In this document: positions 52,650-61,093 of the stretch, piece by piece
Numbering within the stretch: position 1 is the first letter of the stretch
How the letters are laid out: each line of letters opens with the position of its first letter
Origin: Paludisphaera soli
GTDB taxonomy: Bacteria; Planctomycetota; Planctomycetia; Isosphaerales; Isosphaeraceae
Length of the DNA stretch: 64,000 bases
Assembly: GCF_011064595.1 (NCBI RefSeq)
Contig: NZ_JAALJI010000006.1
Coordinates: forward strand, 62,001-126,000
Direction of reading: 5' to 3'
Notes under the pieces: generated by a model
What the model saw: the letters and a program-made list of their open reading frames with translations, nothing else
Database searches by the model: none
Told to the model about the DNA's origin: nothing
Translations under genes and position numbers: made by a program

Positions 52650-53099
52650 TCAGCGCGAGCCCTTCGCCTTGCCGCCGGCCGACGGGTTGAGCTTGCTCGC
52701 CGGGGGCTTGGGGAGGCCCTGGAAGGCCTCGGCCGTCACCTCGGTCGTGCTGCCGTCGCCGAGGATCACGACGCCCCCCTTCTCGGGCACGTCCTTCTCG
52801 TAGCCGATCACCGACGCGCCGCCGTACTCGTCGAGGTTCACCCCCCAGTAGATCACCACCTCGCCCGAGCGCAGGGCCTCCAGCGCCCGGGGGAGCGCCG
52901 CGCCCAGCTTCTCGGCGTCTTTGAGCGACTTCGGAGCCGGCTTGTTCTGCTCCTGGTAGGTCCGCAGGAGCTGCCCCACCTGCTCCACGGGGCTCGGCTC
53001 GGCCCCGGAGGGGGAATTCGAGGTCGGGGCGCAGGCGGGCAGGGACGCGAGCAGGACGGCGATCAGCGGGAGGGCGCGGGGCAGGCGGAGCGACATCAT
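52650..53099 (-). CDS. lipoprotein of unknown function
   Basis: A 149-residue protein with a signal and lipobox (LIAVLLASLPACAPTSNS). The mature domain has EQVGQLLRTYQEQNKPAPKSLKD, a helical segment that recurs in planctomycete proteins, then VVIYWGVNLDEYGGASVIGYEKDVPEKGGVVILGDG, resembling a fragment of a pseudopilin-type or DUF1559-associated domain. The C-terminus is Lys/Gly/Ser-rich. It starts at ATG 53099 (or 53096). The membrane protein gene at 53133 is on the same strand, 33 bases upstream, so they may form an operon. Confidence 0.72.
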   Translation of the reverse strand: MMSLRLPRALPLIAVLLASLPACAPTSNSPSGAEPSPVEQVGQLLRTYQEQNKPAPKSLKDAEKLGAALPRALEALRSGEVVIYWGVNLDEYGGASVIGYEKDVPEKGGVVILGDGSTTEVTAEAFQGLPKPPASKLNPSAGGKAKGSR

Positions 53100-53132
53100 C
53101 GTCCGGGATCCGTTCGCAAGAGGACTGGGATG

Positions 53133-53465
53133 CTAGACCAGGAGCATGAGCCAGAAGGCGTACGACGCGAAGAGGAGCGCGGGGATCGCCCAGGGGCCGG
53201 CCTCGCCCCTAAAGGAGGAGGCGGCCCAGGAACCGAGCGCGAGGGCCGCCAGGCCGAGGCCGACGCACGTCCAGACGCCGGACGCCCGCACCTCCCCCGA
53301 GGCCGTCGCCTTCGCCGCCTCCATGTCGCCCCGGCCGCCCGAAGCCCGGGCCAGCGTCATCATGCCCCGGGCGGCGTGGTTCTTGGCGACGGTCTCGGCG
53401 ACGATCGCCCCGACGATCAGGGCCAGGGTCGCGAGGTACATCCCCCGTTTCGCGAGCGACGGCAT
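53133..53465 (-). CDS. small three-helix membrane protein
   Basis: A 110-residue membrane protein. MPSLAKRGMYLATLALIVGAIVAETVAK is the first helix; a soluble linker (SGGRGDMEAAKATASGEVR) separates it from two more helices (VWTCVGLGLAALALGSWAA and IPALLFASYAFWLMLLV). No known domain. The ATG at 53465 gives a basic N-terminus suitable for membrane insertion; the longer frame upstream is low complexity. It lies 33 bases before the lipoprotein gene on the same strand. Confidence 0.7.
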   Translation of the reverse strand: MPSLAKRGMYLATLALIVGAIVAETVAKNHAARGMMTLARASGGRGDMEAAKATASGEVRASGVWTCVGLGLAALALGSWAASSFRGEAGPWAIPALLFASYAFWLMLLV

Positions 53466-53664
53466 GACGCGGCCTCGCCTGGCTGGAGTCCGGTGGCTTG
53501 GGCCGACTCGACCCGACCTGACTCCCGCCATCCTCGCATCTCCGGGCCTGCGCGTGCCAGAGATCCTCCGAGGGCGGTCGGTCGAGTAGAATGAACCCTT
53601 CGAGGGCCGCGTCGCGCGGCCTGGTTCAAGCAAGCGGCGGGTCGAATCGGGAAGAAGGCGGGCC

Positions 53665-54735
53665 ATGACGTTCGGCGACGGATCGAAGAAGCAGGGGGCG
53701 TTCGTGCTGGCGGCCAAGGGGCTGACGCCCGGCAAGCTCCGGGGGTTGCAGCGGATCAGCAACCCGAACGGCACGCTCACCATGCTGGCGCTCGACCAGA
53801 ACAACTCGGTGATCGACATGGCCGGCAAGGCCCTCCGCCGCGCCGGGGAGGACCGCGACCCGACCTATGAAGAAGTCGTCGAGGCCAAGCTCGACCTGAT
53901 GCGCGGGCTGGCGCCGGCGGCGTCGGGCGTGCTGATCGACCCGTATTACGGCGCGTGGTCGGCCGTCGCCTCGGGCGCGATCCCGCCGCACAAGGGGCTG
54001 CTGCTCCGGCTGGAGCGCACCAAGTATCAGATGTCCCCCAAGGGGGCGCCGATGGCCACCATCGAGCCCGGCTGGGGCGTCGAGAAGGCCAAGCGGATGG
54101 GGGCCGACGCGATCAAGTTCCTCGCCCAGTTCGAGCCCACCGAGCCCGAGACGGCCGACGCCAACCTGGCGATGGTCGAGCGCGTCTACGAGGAGTGCCG
54201 GAAGCACGACCTGCTGCTGCTGCTGGAGGCCGTGGCCTTCCCGTTCGGCGGCGAGACCAAGAAGGACGACTCGTTCCTCGACCGCAAGGCCGAGACGGTC
54301 ATCGAGACCGCCCGCATCCTCAGCCGATTCTGCGACGTCTACAAGGCCGAGTTCCCCGGCACGCTCGACCGCGAGAGCGACCAGCAGCTGGAGGACAACC
54401 TGACGGCCCTCGACGCCGTGTCGGAGCGCCCGTGGGTCCTGCTGTCGGCCGGGGTGGACTACGACCAGTACCGCGACCAGGTGGAGATGGCCCTCCGCGC
54501 GGGGGCCTCGGGCGTGCTGGGCGGCCGGGCCTTCTGGAAGGAGTACTTCCTCCAGGACGACGCCCCGTCCCGCGCCGCGTTCCTGGCCGACGTCGCCCTC
54601 AAGCGGATCGCCGACGTCGACGCCCAGGTCCGCGCCGAGGGCTCCCCCTGGTTCTCCCGCTACGGCTTCACCCAGGAGGACCTGGAGTCCGTCCGCGCGG
54701 TCGAGGGCTGGCACTTCCGCTACCCCGGCGCGTGA
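53665..54735 (+). CDS. class I tagatose/fructose-bisphosphate-type aldolase (LacD-like)
   Basis: A 356-residue aldolase of the LacD-like family. LTMLALDQNNSVIDM is near residue 38. DAIKFLAQFEPTEPE near 150 and CDVYKAEFPGTL near 228 contain lysines, with the Schiff-base Lys most likely in the latter (LacD has VLKVEVP). WVLLSAGVDYDQYRDQVEMAL and ASGVLGGRAFW near 285 complete the phosphate site. It cleaves a ketose bisphosphate to DHAP plus an aldehyde phosphate; whether the ketose is tagatose, fructose or a related sugar cannot be told. It has no neighbouring sugar operon. Confidence 0.8.
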   Translation: MTFGDGSKKQGAFVLAAKGLTPGKLRGLQRISNPNGTLTMLALDQNNSVIDMAGKALRRAGEDRDPTYEEVVEAKLDLMRGLAPAASGVLIDPYYGAWSAVASGAIPPHKGLLLRLERTKYQMSPKGAPMATIEPGWGVEKAKRMGADAIKFLAQFEPTEPETADANLAMVERVYEECRKHDLLLLLEAVAFPFGGETKKDDSFLDRKAETVIETARILSRFCDVYKAEFPGTLDRESDQQLEDNLTALDAVSERPWVLLSAGVDYDQYRDQVEMALRAGASGVLGGRAFWKEYFLQDDAPSRAAFLADVALKRIADVDAQVRAEGSPWFSRYGFTQEDLESVRAVEGWHFRYPGA

Positions 54736-54775
54736 CTAGGATTTTAGTTTTATGTAGATTTGTCGATCGGAAAGT

Positions 54776-55148
54776 CCTTCCCCCCTGGCGGGGGAAGGTG
54801 GCCGAAGGCCGGAAGAGGGGGAGGACGAGCACGAAGACCGTCCGGAGAATCAGGCGGGCCGGCCGTGGTGCGAGCCATGAGGCCCCGCCGCCCGACGCCC
54901 CCTCCGGCGGGCGAGGCCGCCCGCCCCACGGGCCCTGCGAGCGGGTGCCATATGCAGACAAGATGATCTCTCAACCCCTTCCCCCCCGGGCGGGGGAAGG
55001 TGGCCGAATGCCGGATGAGGGGAGGGCGATCGAGAAGGCCGCCGGAGCACCGGCCGGGCCGATTCGCCGTCGCGTCCTCGTGGAGTCCGCCTTGATGTTC
55101 CCCCTCATCCGCCCCTTCGGGGCACCTTCCCCCACCGGGGGGGAAGGG
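54776..55148. repeat. palindromic intergenic repeat, copy E (three half-elements)
   Basis: Two direct copies (54776-54822 and 54978-55025), each with CCTTCCCCC..CGGGGGAAGGTGG, and one inverted copy (about 55097-55148, CACCTTCCCCCACCGGGGGG) fill the gap between the converging LacD-like aldolase and the giant envelope gene. It begins 40 bases after one stop and ends 14 bases before the other. The DNA between the copies, 54823-54977, holds no gene. Confidence 0.8.
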
Positions 55149-55162
55149 AAGAGGTGCTCATC

Positions 55163-58100
55163 TCAGCGTCCCGTGAAGCCCTTGCGCTCGGCGGGGTTGG
55201 TCGGCGGCCGGAACGGCTTGGTCCGCTTGGGGGCCTCCTTGGGGATCATCTGCGAGGGCTTGATCACGCCGGGACGCGTGCCGGTGCGGGTGTCGATGAG
55301 CTGGAAGGAGCGCGGGTCGGTGACCTGCACGGAGCCTTCCTTGGGGTTGAACTGGACGGACGAGGCCCGGCCCGGCGAGGCCGACTGGCCGACCCCCGCC
55401 TGCTGGACGACCTGCACCGGGCGGCCTTCGAGGCCGTTGGCGTAGACCAGGTCGTTGAGCGAGTCGTAGGTGATCACGTCGGCCTGGAGCGCGGTGTCGC
55501 GGGCGCGGACGTAGGCGTTGTCCCACGCCTTGAGGAAGTTCCGCCCGCCCGAGGTCCTCGCGGCGCCCGGCGGCGGGGGCTCGTTGATCACGCGGAGCAT
55601 CTCCGAGGTCAGGAACGCGGCGTCGGCGGGGAGCCGGTCGTAGTCGAACCGGACCGCCTCGTTGGCGACGTTGCCCCGGGCCGTCTCCACGGCCCCGAAG
55701 AACTCCGCCCAACGCTGCTCGTCCACGTCGTCGCCCACGCCCGAGCCGAACCGCCCGCGCATGTCGCGGACGAACTTGATCTGCGTGAGGACGAGCGGCG
55801 GGAACGCGGGCCTGGCCCCGGGCGCGGCGCCGGCGGCCCCGGCCCGGCGGGGGGCGTCGGGGGTGGCGGCGATCTGGTCGCGGGCGTCGGGCCCGTCCTC
55901 GCCGGGGCGGAACGCGGTGGGCCGGACGGCGACGGCGGCGGCGTCGAACGCGGGGGGCGACTCCTTGGTCGGGTCGGCCTTGCGGTCGTAGAGGAAGACC
56001 TCGCCGGGGCCGGGGGCGCGGAACGTCCCGGTGCGGCGGTCGTAGAGCAGCGAGCCGGCCTCCATCCGCTGCTGGCTGATCAGCACGGGGTGGTCCGGGT
56101 GGACCTTCCGGGTGATCGCCACGGCCCGCGACTTCGGCGTGCCGACGACCTCGATCATCGCCAGGTCGGCCTTCGGCTCGGGCTCCTCGCCGGCGCCGGC
56201 CTCGGCGTCGGCCGGGGCCTTGGGCTTGGACCGGCCGCTGAGCTTGCCGGCGTCGACCAGCGGGATCGGCCGGTCGGTGTAGATGGTGATGGAGTCCTCG
56301 CCGTGGAGGAGCGAGTCCTCCATCTGGGCGTGGGCCCGGCCCAGGAACTTGATCTTGGCGGCGGGCCGCTTGAGCGGATCCTGCGAGATCCCCTCGAAGG
56401 TCATCAGCTTGGTCCAGGTCAGGACGATCGGCACCTTGGTCGACAGGACCTTGCCCCCGCGCTTGCGGACCTTCGGGGCCTCGCCGTCGGCCTTCGCCTT
56501 CGCCTCGGCCTCGGCGGCGGCCGCGTCAAGCCCCTCGGCGTTGCGGTCGGTGAACAAGGAGCGGTCGGTGAGCTGGGTGAGCTTGCCTTCGCCGTAGGCC
56601 CAGGCCTGGTCGGCCTTCTGGTCGACGCCGATGGTGTCGGCCTCGATGGTCATCTCCTCGGTGGAGACGCGGGCCTTGGGGGCCTTCTTGGGGTCGATCG
56701 CGCGGCCCCTGGCGGAGTGCTGGTCGTGGTGGTAGAGGTCGAAGACGACCTGGCCCTTGGCCTCGTTGCGGAGGACGAGGACCTCGCCCGTGGCGTCGGT
56801 GCCGACGGTCTTCCCCTCGCCGGGCTCCTGGTGGAGCTGCACGCTCCCCCGCAGCTCGACGTCGCGAAGCTCGTAGGCCGGCTCGTTCGAGGCCGCGGCC
56901 ACGGCCTGGGCGGGGGCTCCGGCGGCGGCGGGCGGCCGGGGGCCGACGATCACCACGGCCTGGGCTCGCTCGGCCCGGGCGGTCATTTTGGGGCCGTTCG
57001 GCTTCGGCCCGGCGGCGGCGCCCTGCGCGGGGACCGGCGTGAGGTCGGGCGCGTCCTCGGCGTTGACGGTCGGCGCCGGCGCGGGGGCGGCGGGCTTCGC
57101 CGCCGGGGCCGGGGTCGGCGGGGGCGAGGCGGCCACGGTCCCGGCTTCGAAGTCCACGTCGAGCCGGTCGCGGAGGCGGAGGTCCCGCGTCGCGTCGACG
57201 AGGTGGACGTCCTTCACGGCGAGCAGCCGGCGGATGCTGGGGAGGGCCTGGGCCTTCGGCGGGGCGGCCGGGTCGGGCTCGACGAACGAGGCGGGGACGA
57301 CCTCGCGGCCGTCCTGCGTGAGAGTCTTCTTCTCGTCCGGGTTGAGCCAGACGACGATGCGGTCGGCGGACTCCAGCGAGGCGTTCTGGGCGCGGTCCTC
57401 GACTTTCGGCGAGCCCTTGAGCACCAGCACCCGGCCGGGGACGCGGCCCTCCTCGACGGCCTCGTTCTGGACCCAGAGCTGCTCGCGCCAGGCGGCCGTG
57501 CGGGCCGGCGGAACGTCGCGCGGGGGGTCGTTCGCGCCCAGGGCGGGCCGGCTCTCCAGCAGGCCCGGGCCGTTGGCGACGAGCGCCGCGTGGTCGGGGT
57601 CGCCGTCGTCGGTGAGGGTGGCGTCGGAGCACCAGACGTGGGTGACCGACTGGAGCTTGCCCGGGCCGGCTCCGGGGGCGGCGGCGGCCAGGTCGCGCTT
57701 CTCCAGCCAGAGCTTCTTGGGCCCGCCGCCGTTGAACACGGTGGTGTTCTTGCCCGAGGCGGGCTCCTTGTAGTGGAGCAGCTCGACGCAGAGGATCTTG
57801 ACCCCCTGGGCCGGCATCTGGAGCCAGACGGCGTGGCCGCTGGCCTTCACCCGGCGCAGGGTCAGGCCGCCGAACGCGTCGCCCTTCTCCTTGTCGTCCT
57901 TCGCCTCGGCCTCGACGGCCGCCGGCTTCTTCTCGCCGGGGAGGAGCGTGAGGTGGAGGGTGTCGCAGGTGAGCTGGTCGGGAAGCTCGCCAAGCTTGCC
58001 GCGGCGGACGACGACGTTGTTGCGGAACTCGACGTAGGTCGGGTCGGACGGCTGGGGGGGGCCGACCGGCGGGGCCGGCGGCGTGTGCGGCAGCGCCACG

Positions 58101-58987
58101 ACGAGCGGCCCGTCGCACTGGACGTCGAGCGGGATCGGCTCGGCCGGGGCCGCGACCGGCTTGGCGGCGCCGGCGGCCCCCTTGGCCTCCAGGTCGGGGA
58201 GCATCCCGGTGCGGCCGACGTCGAGGAACGTGGTGCGGACGTGCTTGTGGAGCGTGAGCTGCTGCGCGCCGTCGAACCCGGAGGCCCGGCCGCCGGGGGC
58301 GTTGGGGTCGAGCTTGGGGCGGAGCTGGATCTCCAGGCCGGTCCCGGTGACGCGGAGGTTGCGGTCGACCACGACGACGTCGGAGTTGGTGCGGATCAGG
58401 GGGGCGATCCCGTCGTCGATGTACTCGACGTCGGTGAGCGGGCCGATGATCAGGTCGTCCTTGGGGTCGTCGGGCGTGCCCCGGTCGTCCTTGATCATGA
58501 CGTCCCGCTCCAGGCGGGCGTATCGGACGCTCGGCGAGGACTCGCCGGGCTTGAGGGTCAGGCCGAACGCCTTGTCGAAGTCGATCGTCGCCGACTCGCT
58601 GGTCAAGGTCTTGGTGCCCCCCCCCTTCTTGGGGGAGCCGAGCACGAGGGCCGCCGGCTTCACCTCGATCCGCTTGCCGTCGAACTTCACGCCGCCGCTC
58701 TCGATGGGGCGGGAGAACTCGGCCGCGAAGAGGATGATCCCCTTCTCCTGGCTGACGTAGCGGAGGAGGTCGTCGGAGTTGGTCCAGTGGTCCCGGCCGA
58801 ACACGCGCTCCGCGGTCTCCCGGACCAGCCGCTTGTTGTCGGAGTCGTGGGCGGCGAACTCCAGCGGGTCGACGTGCCGGGCCGCGCGGAGGCGGCCGAC
58901 GACGAGGTCGAACGTCCGCACGTACGCCAGGTGCGACGCCGTCAGCAGGCCCAGGACCGTCGCCAGCTTGAAGAGTTTCTTGAGCAC
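55163..58987 (-). CDS. giant LptC/LptA (OstA)-like envelope protein
   Basis: A 1,274-residue protein with one N-terminal hydrophobic helix (FKLATVLGLLTASHLAYV), an LptC-like topology with the bulk in the periplasm. LRVTGTGLEIQLRP near residue 212 resembles the LptC/OstA start, and several OstA-type strands follow: LESADRIVVWLNPDE near 545, TIEADTIGVDQKADQAWAYG near 790, LQADVITYDSLNDLVYANG near 1175. Two or more low-complexity Ala/Pro/Lys linkers interrupt it (for example AAKPAAPAPAPTVNAEDAP near 640). It follows kdsC by 113 bases in the order kdsD-kdsC-this, where Proteobacteria have kdsD-kdsC-lptC-lptA. The GTG at 58987 is preferred over TTG at 59008 because the signal helix then begins cleanly and GGAA is at usable spacing. 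A 1,283-aa frame on the opposite strand is a shadow. Confidence 0.72.
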   Translation of the reverse strand: MLKKLFKLATVLGLLTASHLAYVRTFDLVVGRLRAARHVDPLEFAAHDSDNKRLVRETAERVFGRDHWTNSDDLLRYVSQEKGIILFAAEFSRPIESGGVKFDGKRIEVKPAALVLGSPKKGGGTKTLTSESATIDFDKAFGLTLKPGESSPSVRYARLERDVMIKDDRGTPDDPKDDLIIGPLTDVEYIDDGIAPLIRTNSDVVVVDRNLRVTGTGLEIQLRPKLDPNAPGGRASGFDGAQQLTLHKHVRTTFLDVGRTGMLPDLEAKGAAGAAKPVAAPAEPIPLDVQCDGPLVVALPHTPPAPPVGPPQPSDPTYVEFRNNVVVRRGKLGELPDQLTCDTLHLTLLPGEKKPAAVEAEAKDDKEKGDAFGGLTLRRVKASGHAVWLQMPAQGVKILCVELLHYKEPASGKNTTVFNGGGPKKLWLEKRDLAAAAPGAGPGKLQSVTHVWCSDATLTDDGDPDHAALVANGPGLLESRPALGANDPPRDVPPARTAAWREQLWVQNEAVEEGRVPGRVLVLKGSPKVEDRAQNASLESADRIVVWLNPDEKKTLTQDGREVVPASFVEPDPAAPPKAQALPSIRRLLAVKDVHLVDATRDLRLRDRLDVDFEAGTVAASPPPTPAPAAKPAAPAPAPTVNAEDAPDLTPVPAQGAAAGPKPNGPKMTARAERAQAVVIVGPRPPAAAGAPAQAVAAASNEPAYELRDVELRGSVQLHQEPGEGKTVGTDATGEVLVLRNEAKGQVVFDLYHHDQHSARGRAIDPKKAPKARVSTEEMTIEADTIGVDQKADQAWAYGEGKLTQLTDRSLFTDRNAEGLDAAAAEAEAKAKADGEAPKVRKRGGKVLSTKVPIVLTWTKLMTFEGISQDPLKRPAAKIKFLGRAHAQMEDSLLHGEDSITIYTDRPIPLVDAGKLSGRSKPKAPADAEAGAGEEPEPKADLAMIEVVGTPKSRAVAITRKVHPDHPVLISQQRMEAGSLLYDRRTGTFRAPGPGEVFLYDRKADPTKESPPAFDAAAVAVRPTAFRPGEDGPDARDQIAATPDAPRRAGAAGAAPGARPAFPPLVLTQIKFVRDMRGRFGSGVGDDVDEQRWAEFFGAVETARGNVANEAVRFDYDRLPADAAFLTSEMLRVINEPPPPGAARTSGGRNFLKAWDNAYVRARDTALQADVITYDSLNDLVYANGLEGRPVQVVQQAGVGQSASPGRASSVQFNPKEGSVQVTDPRSFQLIDTRTGTRPGVIKPSQMIPKEAPKRTKPFRPPTNPAERKGFTGR

Positions 58988-59100
58988 GTGTTCGACATTC
59001 CGTAACAACGTCGGCGGTTACCCGGTTCACGCGGTGGGCCGCCTCGGACGCGTCGGGGGGACCATCCCCGGGCGGCCTGGGCGACCCCGCCCCAGCCTGC

Positions 59101-59676
59101 TCACGTCGCCGGCGCGAGGTAGCAGCCGCAAGCGCCGTGCCACAGCCCCTGGGCCTTCAAGACGACCTCGACGACTTCGCGGATCACGCCGTTCCCGCCG
59201 GCCGCGAGGGTCGTGAGGTGGGCCGCCTCGCGGACCTCCTCCACGGCGTCGGCCGGGCACGCGGCGAGCCCGACGGCCCGCAGCACCGGCAGGTCGATCA
59301 GGTCGTCGCCGACGTAGCAGACCTGCTCCGCCGTCGCCCCCGTCTCCTCCAGGAGCGCCCGGAAGGCCGCCGCCTTGTCGTCCAGGCCCTGGACCACCCG
59401 CTGGATCTTCAGCTCCGCCGCCCGCCGCTCGACGACCTTCGCGCGGCGGCCCGAGAGGATGGCCGACCCCTTGCCCACCTTGTGCCAGAGCGCGAAGCCC
59501 AGGCCGTCGCGGACGTGGAAGTTCTTCGACTCCACCCCCTCGTCGTCGACGATGATCCGGCCGTCGGTGAGGACGCCGTCGACGTCCACGGCCAGGATCC
59601 GGATCGCCGCGCATCGGGCTTCGAGGTCGGCCGCGGGGGCGGCCGTCGGGGGTCCCGGATCGGTCACGCGCGTCAC
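59101..59676 (-). CDS. kdsC: 3-deoxy-D-manno-octulosonate 8-phosphate phosphatase
   Basis: A 191-residue HAD-superfamily C0 phosphatase. LAVDVDGVLTDGRI near residue 28 is the DxDG active site with nucleophile Asp. DGLGFALWHKVG is the next segment, SGRRAKVVERRA near 70 is motif II, and YVGDDLIDLPVL near 122 is motif IV. It removes the phosphate from KDO-8-phosphate to give KDO for lipopolysaccharide. It overlaps the kdsD stop by four bases (GTGA), so it is translationally coupled. The N-terminal 24 residues are an extra disordered arm. The length without it is that of a normal KdsC. Confidence 0.92.
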   Translation of the reverse strand: MTRVTDPGPPTAAPAADLEARCAAIRILAVDVDGVLTDGRIIVDDEGVESKNFHVRDGLGFALWHKVGKGSAILSGRRAKVVERRAAELKIQRVVQGLDDKAAAFRALLEETGATAEQVCYVGDDLIDLPVLRAVGLAACPADAVEEVREAAHLTTLAAGGNGVIREVVEVVLKAQGLWHGACGCYLAPAT

Positions 59677-60695
59677 TCCTCGAAGTCCTCGGGGGGCGTC
59701 CCGATCAGGTCGGTCACGTCGATCAGGCCGGCCAGCCGGCCGCCCTCGTCGACCACGGGGAGTTCGCTGATCTTGCGGCCCTTCATCAGCTCGACCGCCT
59801 CGCCCAGCATGGCGCCGACGGTCGTGCGGAAGGGGTCGGCGGTCATCACCTCGGCGATCGGCCGGTCCAGCTCGGACTCGCGCCGCTTCTCGAAGAGGCG
59901 GGCGAGGTCGCTGTCGGTGAAGATGCCCAGCAGCTTGTTCTGGTGATCCTGGACGAGCACCGCGCCCGAGCGCCGCCGGGGGCCGGCGAGCCGCACGAAC
60001 ACCTGGCGGACCGTCTCCTCGGGGCGGGCCGTGCGGACGTCGCGGCCGGTCCGCATCACGTCCTCGACGCGCGTCAGCCTCCGCCCGAGGTTCCCCGCCG
60101 GGTGGTAGAGCGCGAAGTCCTCCGGGGTGAACTCACGCATCCGCGAGACGAGGAGCGCGAGGGCGTCGCCCACGGCCATCATCGCCGTCGTGCTGGCCGA
60201 GGGGGCCAGTCCGAGCGGACAGGCCTCGGCGATCGTCCCCATCGCGATGCAGACGTCGGCCGAACGCCCTAGCGAACTCGCCGCGCGTTCGGTGACGGCG
60301 ATCAGGCGGGCGCCGATCCGGCGGATCGACGGGAGGATCCGCAGGACCTCCTCGGTCTCGCCGCTCTGCGAGAAGGCGACCACCACGTCGCCGTCGCGGA
60401 TCCGGCCCATGTCGCCGTGGACGGCCTCGGCGGGGTGCAGCGGGTAGGCCCGCGTGCCGGTCGAGGCGAGCGTGGCGGCGGTCTTCTGCCCCACCAGGCC
60501 CGCCTTGCCCATGCCGGTGACGATCACGCCCCCCTGGCACTGGTGGACCAGCCGGGCCGCCCGGACGATGGAGCCGTCGAGCCGGTCGCGCACCGCGTTG
60601 AGGGCGGCGGCCTCGTCCCGGAGGACGCGTCGGGCGAACGCCAGGGCCTCGGCCTCCGTCTCCGGGGCCGTCGTCGCTTCCGAGATCGTCGCCAT
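59673..60695 (-). CDS. kdsD: arabinose-5-phosphate isomerase
   Basis: A 340-residue KdsD/KpsF protein. The SIS domain (about residues 45-180) has GVIVTGMGKAGLVGQKTAAT and AFSQSGETEEVLRIL with the phosphosugar-binding Ser/Thr. HPAEAVHGDMGRI holds the catalytic His. Two CBS domains follow (MRTGRDVRTARPEETV and MTADPFRTTVGAMLGEAVEL). It isomerises D-ribulose-5-phosphate to D-arabinose-5-phosphate, the first KDO precursor. The ATG at 60695 follows GGAGG-type sequence. It is the first gene of the operon with kdsC and the giant envelope gene, and is divergent from the ATP-grasp gene. Confidence 0.93.
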   Translation of the reverse strand: MATISEATTAPETEAEALAFARRVLRDEAAALNAVRDRLDGSIVRAARLVHQCQGGVIVTGMGKAGLVGQKTAATLASTGTRAYPLHPAEAVHGDMGRIRDGDVVVAFSQSGETEEVLRILPSIRRIGARLIAVTERAASSLGRSADVCIAMGTIAEACPLGLAPSASTTAMMAVGDALALLVSRMREFTPEDFALYHPAGNLGRRLTRVEDVMRTGRDVRTARPEETVRQVFVRLAGPRRRSGAVLVQDHQNKLLGIFTDSDLARLFEKRRESELDRPIAEVMTADPFRTTVGAMLGEAVELMKGRKISELPVVDEGGRLAGLIDVTDLIGTPPEDFEE

Positions 60696-61093
60696 CCTGG
60701 GCCTCCCTGCCCGGCCCGCGGACCGATGGCCGACGTCAGGTCGGACCACTCCCCCAGGCGGCGGCACCATAGCCCATCCCCCTAAGCCCGTCAACGCGGA
60801 GTCCGACGCGACCACGCGCCCGCCCTCCCCGCTTCCGCCATCGGACCTCTTTATCGTCCGCGACTAGCCTTGAACTTGGGACGATTATGAAAGCTGCGGG
60901 AAATCGGGGCGTGCGTGGAATATGCGTCGGGATTGGCGAACGGGCGGTTGTTTTGTTTTGCAGGGATTGCCCGGGGTGTGATTGCGCCCCTTCGTTGTAA
61001 GATTTGCCATCGCGAACGGATGTTTTTGCTAAAGTGCGGCGGGCCCGAACGCGGGTGCACCGTCGACCGACCCGACCCGCGGAGGCTCTCGCG
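60696..61093. other. divergent intergenic region kdsD/ATP-grasp
   Basis: About 400 bases. The part from 60860 to 61040 is less GC-rich than its surroundings, with TTGTTTTG and TTTTTGC tracts, and is the likely promoter zone for both genes. A TTGCCA at 61004 and TAAAGT at 61030 are 20 bases apart, too far for a good promoter. No RNA gene or repeat was recognised. Confidence 0.4.

Noticed and set aside
55154-59005. 1,283-codon open frame on the plus strand, antisense to the giant envelope protein
   Set aside because: It translates to Gly/Val/Arg/Leu-biased sequence with no domain, as expected opposite a high-GC gene. The minus-strand reading has a signal helix, a start and synteny with kdsD-kdsC.
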